This document shows positions 1 through 5,073 of a stretch of 5,073 nucleotides of DNA, in pieces. Under the pieces are notes generated by a model. The model worked only from the letters and a program-made list of their open reading frames with translations, had not been told where the DNA came from and did no database searches. The stretch covers positions 1 to 5,073 of the forward strand of contig CAADUC010000058.1 in assembly GCA_900752115.1 (NCBI GenBank). The letters are read 5' to 3'. Position numbers and translations under genes: made by a program. Numbering within the stretch: the stretch's first letter is position 1; every line of letters begins with the position of its first letter. The stretch is from Clostridia bacterium (GTDB taxonomy: Bacteria > Bacillota > Clostridia > Oscillospirales > Acutalibacteraceae).

Positions 1-1067
1 CGAACCGCAGCCTCCGTTCCTGCCTTGCTGTTTCCGTTCCCGTCATGGCGGTTTTTCTGCTTCTGTTCAACATCCTCACTGTCGCCTTGCAGGTCACGGG
101 CGCGGAGGATGAATGGGGGTTAAAGGTTTCTCGTTCCTCCCATGACGGAGAAGGCTTTTCGACTGAGGACATAGCGTATGTTTCCTCGCTGGTGGGTGTG
201 AAGCAGACGCGCCCTGTATATGAGCCGGACGGTTATATCCTGCTGCCGGAGTCCCCGGAAGAGGTGGAGACGCCATTGCGTATCCGACCGTACAGCGGTC
301 TTGGCGCGGCGGCACAGACGCTTTCCAAGTATGAGATCGCCGTCAGCCGCAAGGCGGAACGCGGCGTTGGGGATGTACTGCGGCTTTGCCGGTCGGAAGC
401 GTATTACGATGTAAACGGGGGTATCAAGCAGCCCGCACCGGAGGATGTGACCGCACTGACGGTGGCTGCGCTGACGGACACGAAGCCGTCCGGATGGGCG
501 CTGGATATCTATGTGAGCGATGAACTGTATGCGGACATCATCGCCTCGGAGCCGGCAACCGACATCGAGATCGCCCTGACCGACCCTGCCATGAACGCGC
601 AGGTGGAGACCGCCCTGCGGGTGCGCTTTGCAGGCGCGGAGTATGCTGTCACCAACCGTCAGTCGGGGGCGGATTTCCTGCGGGAGATGTCCTCCGGCGT
701 GTATCTGTTGCTGGGGTACGTCTTTGCGGCGCTGTTCCTGCTCACCCTGCTGATTCTCTATGTCCGGCTCTGCGACTACATCGAGGGCAGCCGTCCGCTG
801 ATCCGCACCCTTCACAGGCTGGGCGCGTCAAAGCGGACGCTGTACCGCTCCTATATCCGGCAGGACGGGATCTCCGCCGCCGCTGCGGTTGCCGCGCCGT
901 TTCTGATCAGCCTTCCGCTGACGGCGCTGCTGTGCGTATGGCAGAAAGCCCCGCTGCACCTTGACGGCGGAATGCTCACAGTATATGCGGCTCTGGCGGC
1001 GCTGCTGCTGTTTACCTATTGGCATCCCGTACACCGCTCACTCAAGCGCGTATTACGTCCGCTATGA
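1..1067 (+). CDS. FtsX/MacB-type ABC transporter permease, 5'-truncated
   Basis: This is the membrane subunit of an ABC transporter, cut by the left edge. The frame is open from nt 3, so the ATG at nt 45 lies inside a membrane helix and is not the true start. About 354 codons are visible. Order: a hydrophobic helix (nt ~24-95), a long polar region of about 195 residues expected outside the membrane, then three helices at nt ~696-770, ~870-938 and ~972-1025, and a short basic tail. One helix, a large external domain and three closing helices is the FtsX/MacB topology. The segment RTLHRLGASKRTLYRSY after the second helix matches the conserved cytoplasmic region of the family that contacts the ATPase. 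The piece could be nearly a whole four-helix permease or the second half of an eight-helix one; the missing upstream sequence decides this. The ATPase gene follows directly. The substrate cannot be told from sequence. Confidence 0.85.
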   Translation, partial: NRSLRSCLAVSVPVMAVFLLLFNILTVALQVTGAEDEWGLKVSRSSHDGEGFSTEDIAYVSSLVGVKQTRPVYEPDGYILLPESPEEVETPLRIRPYSGLGAAAQTLSKYEIAVSRKAERGVGDVLRLCRSEAYYDVNGGIKQPAPEDVTALTVAALTDTKPSGWALDIYVSDELYADIIASEPATDIEIALTDPAMNAQVETALRVRFAGAEYAVTNRQSGADFLREMSSGVYLLLGYVFAALFLLTLLILYVRLCDYIEGSRPLIRTLHRLGASKRTLYRSYIRQDGISAAAAVAAPFLISLPLTALLCVWQKAPLHLDGGMLTVYAALAALLLFTYWHPVHRSLKRVLRPL

Positions 1068-1075
1068 CCATGCTG

Positions 1076-1083
1076 AAAGGAGA
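1076..1083 (+). promoter_or_regulatory. Ribosome binding site deciding the ATPase start
   Basis: AAAGGAGA with core AGGAG (1078-1082) lies 8 nt before the ATG at 1091. It supports that start over the ATG at 1064, which overlaps the permease stop codon. Confidence 0.8.
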
Positions 1084-1090
1084 TTTTCCG

Positions 1091-1747
1091 ATGAATGCAG
1101 TTACAGTAAAAAATCTGACCAAGGTGTTCCGGCAGGGCGATGAGGATATCTACGCCGTGGATCATGTCAGCTTCACCGTTGCGCCGGGTGAAATGGTCGC
1201 CATTGTGGGGCAATCCGGCTCCGGTAAGACCACCCTTCTGAACCTGATCGGCGGTATTGAGCATCCAACCTCCGGCAGCGTGGAGGTAGGCGGTGTGGAC
1301 GTCTGCTCAGCCGATGACGAGACGCTTTCCGGAATTCGCAGACGGAAGCTCGGCTATATCTTTCAGGACTTCAACCTGATTCCCATTCTTACGGCGGAGG
1401 AGAACATCATCATGCCGCTGCTGCTGGGCGGCAAAAAGCCGGATAAGACGAAGCTGCGGGAGCTGGCGGGCTTTTTGGGCATTGAAAACCGCCTGAAGCA
1501 TCTGCCGAGCGAGCTGTCCGGCGGACAGAAACAGCGCGTGGCAATCGCCCGCGCCCTGATAAACAACCCTGTGATTCTCCTTGCTGATGAGCCCACCGGG
1601 AATCTCGACAAAAAGGCGGCGGACGAGATCATGGAGCTGCTGCTCGCCGTCAACCGCCGCGGAAACACCGTGCTGCTGGTGACGCATGAGCAGCGGTACG
1701 CCGACCTGTGCGGAAGAAAAATTGAAATCAGCGATGGGAAGATTTGA
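1091..1747 (+). CDS. ABC transporter ATP-binding protein, MacB/LolD type
   Basis: This 218-residue cytoplasmic ATPase hydrolyses ATP to drive the permease encoded just upstream. All motifs are present: aromatic A-loop Tyr21, Walker A GQSGSGKT (40-47), Q-loop Gln92 in GYIFQDFNL, signature LSGGQ (142-146), Walker B VILLADE (161-167) with catalytic Glu167, the family-typical EPTGNLD (D-loop), and H-loop His199 in VTHE. Length and the LADEPTGNLD block are typical of the MacB/LolD/BceA/FtsE group, which pairs with FtsX-fold permeases and usually works by mechanotransmission rather than classical substrate passage. The start at 1091 is chosen because AAAGGAGA (1076-1083) is ideally spaced. An in-frame ATG at 1064 would add nine residues and overlap the permease stop as ATGA, but the family normally begins with the short MNAVTVKNLTK-like strand. 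The protein looks intact and active. Transport of lipoproteins, peptides or antimicrobials is possible; the substrate is unknown. Confidence 0.95.
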   Translation: MNAVTVKNLTKVFRQGDEDIYAVDHVSFTVAPGEMVAIVGQSGSGKTTLLNLIGGIEHPTSGSVEVGGVDVCSADDETLSGIRRRKLGYIFQDFNLIPILTAEENIIMPLLLGGKKPDKTKLRELAGFLGIENRLKHLPSELSGGQKQRVAIARALINNPVILLADEPTGNLDKKAADEIMELLLAVNRRGNTVLLVTHEQRYADLCGRKIEISDGKI

Positions 1748-1755
1748 ACTTTCAC

Positions 1756-1779
1756 CCCGATCAGAGCCGAGAAATCGGG
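1756..1779 (+). promoter_or_regulatory. Weak hairpin in the ATPase-serpin gap
   Basis: The inverted repeat CCCGAT (1756-1761) / ATCGGG (1774-1779) forms a 6-bp stem around a 12-nt loop in the 72-nt gap between the ATPase stop and the serpin start. No T-run follows (next bases CGAATAAATTT), so it is not a convincing intrinsic terminator. It could be an attenuator, an mRNA processing or stabilising element, or chance. I saw no convincing -35/-10 promoter in this gap. Confidence 0.2.
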
Positions 1780-1804
1780 CGAATAAATTTCACAAATGAA
1801 ACGG

Positions 1805-1813
1805 AAAGAGGTG
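1805..1813 (+). promoter_or_regulatory. Ribosome binding site deciding the serpin start
   Basis: AAAGAGGTG lies 6 nt before the ATG at 1820. The upstream in-frame ATG at 1796 has no Shine-Dalgarno sequence and would place eight extra residues before the MKKQW start of a classical signal peptide, so 1820 is preferred. Confidence 0.75.
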
Positions 1814-1819
1814 CTTAGA

Positions 1820-3070
1820 ATGAAAAAACAATGGATTGCTATATTCCTTTGCCTGTCGTTGTTAGCAACGGGGCTGCTGGGGCTGACCGGCTGCGCCGCA
1901 AAGGTGCAGGCGGATGACCTGATGAAGGGCATCACGCCGGAGAAGACTTCCGGAAGGGCGGCGGATGACGCCTTCAAAAACGGAGCGGCAGACTTCGCCG
2001 TCCGCCTGTTCCAGAACACGCGGGAGGAGGGAAAAAACAGCCTGATTTCGCCGCTGTCGGTCATGCTGACGCTTTCCATGACCGCAAACGGCGCCAAGGG
2101 CGAGACCCTTGCGCAGATGGAAGTTCTGCTGGGCAGGGACCTCCCGATCGATACGCTTAACGAATATCTCCATGCCTATGTCGGCGGCCTGCCATCCAGT
2201 GAAAAGACCAGGTTGACAATAGCCCATTCTATCTGGTTCAAGGACAGCGGCTTTACGGTGGAAGAGGATTTCCTGCAAAGAAACGCTGACTACTACGGTG
2301 CCGCGGCCTATAAGTCTGCCTTTGATGAAAAAACGCTGAGGGATATCAATAACTGGGTCAAGGAGAATACCGATGGTGTGATTGATAAGATCGTTGACCA
2401 GATGGATCCCTATGCTGCTATGTATCTTGTCAATACCGTGCTGTTCGATGCAGAGTGGCAGAATATCTACCGCAAGCATGAGGTGAGAGACGGAACCTTT
2501 ACTGCTATCGACGGCGCAAAGAGAACCGTCTCCATGATGTACTCGAATGAGATCCTTTATCTGGACGATGGGAAAGCGACCGGATTTCTCAAGCCCTATA
2601 AGAACGGCTACAGCTTCGCCGCGCTCCTCCCAAATGAGGGGGTTGCGCTGGATGATTACATCGCTTCCCTGACCGGTGAGGGCTTTCTCACCACAGTAAA
2701 AAATGCGAAGGAAGGTCCTGTGGAGGCAGCCATGCCGAAGTTCTCTTATGACTACGGCATCGAAATGAGCGATGCGCTGAAAGCCCTCGGCATGACCGTA
2801 CCGTTTGACGCGGAGCTTGCGGATTTTTCCGGCCTCGGACACTCGTCCGACGGCAACATTTATATCAGCCGTGTGCTCCACAAGGCATATATCGCCGTGG
2901 ATGAAAAGGGCACAAAGGCGGGCGCGGCAACCGCGATTGAGGCGCCTGCCGCAGGGGATTGGGAAGATAGGCGCCGTATTATCCTCGACCGGCCGTTCGT
3001 CTATGCCATCATCGATAATGCCGCCGGGCTGCCCATATTCATCGGCGCAGTCACGGACATTCAGAAGTAG
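1820..3070 (+). CDS. Serpin family protease inhibitor, predicted lipoprotein
   Basis: This 416-residue protein belongs to the serpin family: suicide inhibitors that trap serine (sometimes cysteine) proteases after cleavage of an exposed loop. The N-terminus has Lys2-Lys3, a hydrophobic stretch and lipobox LTGC (22-25), so Cys25 should be lipidated and the protein held on the outer membrane face. Serpin landmarks in order: NSLISPLS (73-80), with the two shutter serines; GAKGETLAQM (91-100); INNWVKENTDG (176-186); LVNTVLFDAEW (203-213), with the breach Trp213; MPKFSYDYGIEM (305-316); LHKAYIAVDEKGT (353-365), with the conserved His354; and the C-terminal signature IILDRPFVYAI (387-397). The hinge EKGTKAGAAT (362-371) has Thr at P14 and small residues at P12-P9, as required for inhibitory serpins. 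Counting 17 residues from Glu362 puts P1-P1' at Ala378-Gly379. The core is full length with no frameshift. The gene sits 72 nt after the ATPase and 42 nt before the next gene. Target protease unproven. Confidence 0.96.
   Translation: MKKQWIAIFLCLSLLATGLLGLTGCAAKVQADDLMKGITPEKTSGRAADDAFKNGAADFAVRLFQNTREEGKNSLISPLSVMLTLSMTANGAKGETLAQMEVLLGRDLPIDTLNEYLHAYVGGLPSSEKTRLTIAHSIWFKDSGFTVEEDFLQRNADYYGAAAYKSAFDEKTLRDINNWVKENTDGVIDKIVDQMDPYAAMYLVNTVLFDAEWQNIYRKHEVRDGTFTAIDGAKRTVSMMYSNEILYLDDGKATGFLKPYKNGYSFAALLPNEGVALDDYIASLTGEGFLTTVKNAKEGPVEAAMPKFSYDYGIEMSDALKALGMTVPFDAELADFSGLGHSSDGNIYISRVLHKAYIAVDEKGTKAGAATAIEAPAAGDWEDRRRIILDRPFVYAIIDNAAGLPIFIGAVTDIQK
2903..2974 (+). other. Serpin hinge and reactive centre loop coding segment
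   Basis: This segment encodes residues 362-385 of the serpin. Glu362 is P17, Gly364 P15, Thr365 P14, then K-A-G-A-A-T for P13-P8 and A-I-E-A-P-A-A for P7-P1, giving a predicted scissile bond Ala378-Gly379. Small residues at P2-P1' fit elastase-like or subtilisin-like proteases rather than trypsin-like ones. From P14 to the Pro of the DRPF motif there are 28 residues, versus 25 in human alpha-1-antitrypsin by my count. The extra residues lie on the primed side, which carries the charged run EDRRR. P1 is set by counting, not experiment. Confidence 0.7.
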
Positions 3071-3097
3071 TTTAGACTCAAGCGGCAGTCTGTAAGC

Positions 3098-3104
3098 AAG
3101 GAGG
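3098..3104 (+). promoter_or_regulatory. Ribosome binding site favouring a GTG start
   Basis: AAGGAGG is a near-perfect Shine-Dalgarno sequence. It lies 8 nt before the GTG at 3113 but only 2 nt before the in-frame ATG at 3107, too close for normal initiation. The GTG is therefore the more likely start. The ATG at 3111 is out of frame. Confidence 0.75.
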
Positions 3105-3112
3105 CGATGCAT

Positions 3113-4543
3113 GTGAAAAAGAAAATAACTGCGGGAGTTCTATTGATCCTGCTGCTGGCAGGAGTTTGTATACAACCCGCCTATGCCAATTCCGCCCAGC
3201 GGCATTGGCGCGGCACAGACGGCACGGGCGCAGTCGTGACGGGAGAGGATTGCCCCATTGTGGTGGACAAAGAGCTTTTGACCTTCGATGTGCAGGAATT
3301 CCCTGAACAGTATTATCCGGATACGGACAGTTTCCTCGCCTATACCGGGAACGTCACGGCAGAATATATCTTCCGCAATCCCGCCAACTATGCGGTCACG
3401 GCCACGCTGGTTTTCCCGTTCGGCACACCTCCCGATTATGGTCACATCCGAAACAATGGGGCAGATGGAGCACTGCATAACCACGATACAGAGAAGTATG
3501 GGCTTTCCGTTAACGGCGAAGCCATTGATTGCAAGATTCGCCATACCTTGAGCCCATGGGGTAGTCAGTTCGATTTGGATAAGGATATGTCAAAACTCCA
3601 CGATGGGTTTCTGGAGGACCCATTCTATACGCCGGATGTAGATGTGGAAATCTTTATTTACAGCCCCAGCGATGTAAATACAGAAGCCTATCCCGCAGCA
3701 ACCGCCGCATTCATCCTTTCTGTGGATCCGGCAAAGACCAAGGTATATATGGAAAACCAAAGCGGTGGCAGGCTGCTGGAAAATGCCGTCCAGATGCAAG
3801 GCTGGGTGAATCCGAATGAGCCGTTCACGATTTATGTTATTGGTGAGCCCTTGAAAGAACAACCGAAATGGAAGTTCTATGAAAACGGAGCCTGCGAGAA
3901 AGAGATTGGCGGTACTATGATACCCGCTAATATGGCGCCCGCAGAGCCGCTCACACTGAAGGATTTCCTGCTGCAGGAATATGACCCTGATTCCGGCATT
4001 TTGGATTACGACTGGTATAATGCCATGGTCACTGCTTTGAACTTCTTTGAATGGGAATATGGAGCAATCCACAGCGAGGAGATCGACTTTAATATTTCAG
4101 ACCGCTTGATGCGATGGTATGAGTACACCCTCACGCTGGAGCCGGGGCAGACATTGAAAAACGCAGTGACAGCGCCGTTGTATCCCGCCATTGATGCGGG
4201 CTATACACCGAACCTCTATTCGTATACCTATCTGCTTTCCCCGGCAAAAACCTGGGCGCAGTTCGGAGAATTGGAAGTTGTGGTAAAAACGCCCTATTAC
4301 ATGACGGAAAGCGGTATTGACGGCTTTACAAAGACGGACGGTGGGTATGCGCTGACCCTGCCGGGTTTGCCGGAGGGCGAGCTGACCTTTACGCTTTCCG
4401 AATCTGATAAGCCTCAGCCCCCGAAGTGGTCGAGCTTGTACATTATGCCGACAGAGTTTATCATTGTAGTGGCGGCAGTGCTTGCCGCCGTTGGCGCAGC
4501 CGTATTTCTGCTAAACCGCAGGAAGAAAAGAACAAAAATATAG
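3113..4543 (+). CDS. Exported membrane-anchored protein of unrecognised family
   Basis: I do not recognise this 476-residue protein (numbering from the GTG start; 478 from the ATG at 3107). The N-terminus KKKITAG plus a hydrophobic core and AYA|NS (cleavage after Ala25) is a Sec signal peptide. A hydrophobic helix at 449-467 followed by NRRKKRTKI gives a C-terminal membrane anchor with a positive cytoplasmic stop. About 420 residues should therefore lie outside, tethered at the C-terminus. The ectodomain looks mostly beta: VTAEYIFRNPANY then TLVFPFG (to residue ~104), and later YEYTLTLEPGQTL (338-350) and YLLSPAKTWAQFGELEVVV (373-391). The layout of an amphipathic strand, 'F-N-P' and 'VFPFG' loosely resembles the DUF4424-type secreted beta domain, but I cannot assign it. 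Cysteines in the ectodomain are few (near 47, 140 and 261). The gene sits 42 nt after the serpin and 19 nt before the Ig-like gene, so co-expression is likely. Mid-gene codons look less GC-rich than those of the transporter genes. Confidence 0.85.
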   Translation: MKKKITAGVLLILLLAGVCIQPAYANSAQRHWRGTDGTGAVVTGEDCPIVVDKELLTFDVQEFPEQYYPDTDSFLAYTGNVTAEYIFRNPANYAVTATLVFPFGTPPDYGHIRNNGADGALHNHDTEKYGLSVNGEAIDCKIRHTLSPWGSQFDLDKDMSKLHDGFLEDPFYTPDVDVEIFIYSPSDVNTEAYPAATAAFILSVDPAKTKVYMENQSGGRLLENAVQMQGWVNPNEPFTIYVIGEPLKEQPKWKFYENGACEKEIGGTMIPANMAPAEPLTLKDFLLQEYDPDSGILDYDWYNAMVTALNFFEWEYGAIHSEEIDFNISDRLMRWYEYTLTLEPGQTLKNAVTAPLYPAIDAGYTPNLYSYTYLLSPAKTWAQFGELEVVVKTPYYMTESGIDGFTKTDGGYALTLPGLPEGELTFTLSESDKPQPPKWSSLYIMPTEFIIVVAAVLAAVGAAVFLLNRRKKRTKI

Positions 4544-4547
4544 AGAG

Positions 4548-4556
4548 AAAGGAAGG
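4548..4556 (+). promoter_or_regulatory. Ribosome binding site of the Ig-like protein gene
   Basis: AAAGGAAGG in the 19-nt gap lies 6 nt before ATG 4563 and 9 nt before the adjacent in-frame ATG 4566. Either codon could be used; the difference is one residue. Confidence 0.65.
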
Positions 4557-4562
4557 TGCGCC

Positions 4563-5073
4563 ATGATGAAACGAAAGGTTTCCGTGATATGGGTGGTCAT
4601 TCTTGCGCTGATTGCCATTGCCGCATGTGCGTTTGCGGCGGTGACATATTATCGCTGCGAGAAGCAGCCGGAGCCACAATTTCCGGAGAACGAGCTGCTT
4701 CGCATTCTTGACGCGGGAAGCGATGCCGAGGGCGTAGGCTTTGAGGTTGTGCGCATTGGCGGCGGAAGCGTGAATCTCCGGCTCGATCTGCGCTGGAAAA
4801 ACGATTCCGGCAAGACGATTGCCTACGGGCAGGCGTTTGAGCTGTATCAAATGAAGGACGGTGGATGGCAAAAGGTCACGCCCGCACGTCAGGTTGATTA
4901 TCCCGCCATCCAGTACAGCCTTCCCAGCAGCATGGATAACGAGCTCTCCTATGACCTGACGGCGCCGTATAACCTGATAGCCGGGGAACGATACCGCTTG
5001 CAGACGGAGTTCCGGTACGAGGAGGGCACGGAGTATTCCGAGCCGATGGAAAACTGGGTAGAGTTTGAAGTAA
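4563..5073 (+). CDS. Membrane-anchored bacterial Ig-like domain protein, 3' end outside window
   Basis: The frame is open to the right edge: 170 complete codons, then one extra base. The TAA in the last three bases is out of frame, so no stop is seen. After Lys3-Arg4-Lys5 a hydrophobic segment runs from about residue 6 to 28. It contains IAAC (19-22), which fits a lipobox with Cys22, yet hydrophobicity continues past the cysteine (AFAAV), so it may instead be an uncleaved signal anchor. A polar linker (31-45) leads to one beta-rich domain (about 48-170). Its features are LDLRWKNDSGKTIAYGQAF (74-92), GGWQKV (100-105), LSYDLTAPYNLIAGERYRL (128-146) and a final strand WVEFEV (165-170). The order 'N-x-S, YG, F-L, G-W, L-x-G-x-YR' matches the bacterial Ig-like family common in Clostridia lipoproteins (Big_14-like). 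The domain appears nearly complete, so the gene probably ends within a few codons. It probably displays a binding or structural domain at the membrane surface; its ligand is unknown. Confidence 0.8.
   Translation, partial: MMKRKVSVIWVVILALIAIAACAFAAVTYYRCEKQPEPQFPENELLRILDAGSDAEGVGFEVVRIGGGSVNLRLDLRWKNDSGKTIAYGQAFELYQMKDGGWQKVTPARQVDYPAIQYSLPSSMDNELSYDLTAPYNLIAGERYRLQTEFRYEEGTEYSEPMENWVEFEV

Noticed and set aside
45..47. ATG at 45 as the permease start
   Set aside because: The frame is open back to the window edge, and this Met falls inside the first membrane helix; the real start lies upstream.
1019..1063. Extended ATPase start at TTG 1019
   Set aside because: It would overlap the permease end by about 49 nt, lacks a ribosome binding site and adds residues unlike the family N-terminus.
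1744..1787. TTGAAC (1744) with AATAAA (1782) as a serpin promoter
   Set aside because: The spacing between them is far from 17 nt, and no -10-like hexamer occurs at the right distance.
1756..1790. Intrinsic terminator after the ATPase gene
   Set aside because: The stem is only 6 bp with a 12-nt loop and is not followed by a T-run, so it was kept only as a low-confidence regulatory hairpin.
1363..2097. - strand open frame of 244 codons spanning the ATPase-serpin junction
   Set aside because: It crosses two well-supported + strand genes, is Ser/Arg-rich as expected of antisense translation, and shows no domain.
1862..3112. Long - strand open frame (416 codons) opposite the serpin
   Set aside because: It is the antisense shadow of the serpin gene. 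The translation has no recognisable motif, while the + strand has full serpin signatures and a proper ribosome binding site.
5071..5073. Terminal TAA as the stop of the Ig-like gene
   Set aside because: It is out of frame: the frame from 4563 reads GTA at 5070-5072 and leaves one base. In the TAA's own frame a TAG stop already occurs at 5059.

Overview
The window is a compact, single-strand stretch of bacterial DNA. Five genes lie on the + strand with almost no space between them, and nothing convincing is on the - strand. The purine-rich ribosome binding sites (AAAGGAGA, AAGGAGG, AAAGAGGTG, AAGGAAGG), lipobox-type export signals, a membrane-anchored Ig-like protein of a type common in Clostridia, and a moderately high GC content by eye suggest a Gram-positive Clostridia member, plausibly a gut Oscillospiraceae/Ruminococcaceae organism. 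That placement is inference; no rRNA or taxonomic marker is present.

Layout: (1) nt 1-1067 is the 3' part of an FtsX/MacB-type ABC transporter permease, cut at the left edge. (2) nt 1091-1747 is its MacB/LolD-type ATPase partner, with all nucleotide-binding motifs intact. (3) nt 1820-3070 is a complete serpin (serine protease inhibitor fold) with a lipoprotein signal peptide, an intact inhibitory hinge and a reactive centre loop predicted to present small residues (Ala/Gly). (4) nt 3113-4543 is a large exported protein of unrecognised family, with a cleavable signal peptide and a C-terminal membrane anchor, probably starting at GTG. (5) nt 4563-5073 is an exported, membrane-anchored bacterial Ig-like protein that runs off the right edge, probably within a few codons of its end.

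Gaps between genes are 23, 72, 42 and 19 nt, measured from the preferred starts. There is no strong terminator, so the five genes probably form one transcription unit. A weak hairpin between the ATPase and the serpin is the only candidate internal control point.

Taken together, the window encodes a transporter of the family that moves lipoproteins, peptides or antimicrobials, followed by three proteins displayed on the outer face of the membrane, one of them a protease inhibitor. A reasonable reading is a cell-surface protection locus: the serpin neutralises host or microbial elastase-like or subtilisin-like proteases, and the transporter and the two uncharacterised surface proteins act in the same envelope-defence or sensing process. 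Only the individual gene identities are directly supported; the joint function is inference. No RNA genes, mobile elements, CRISPR arrays or long repeats were seen, and no gene-free stretch exceeds 72 nt.
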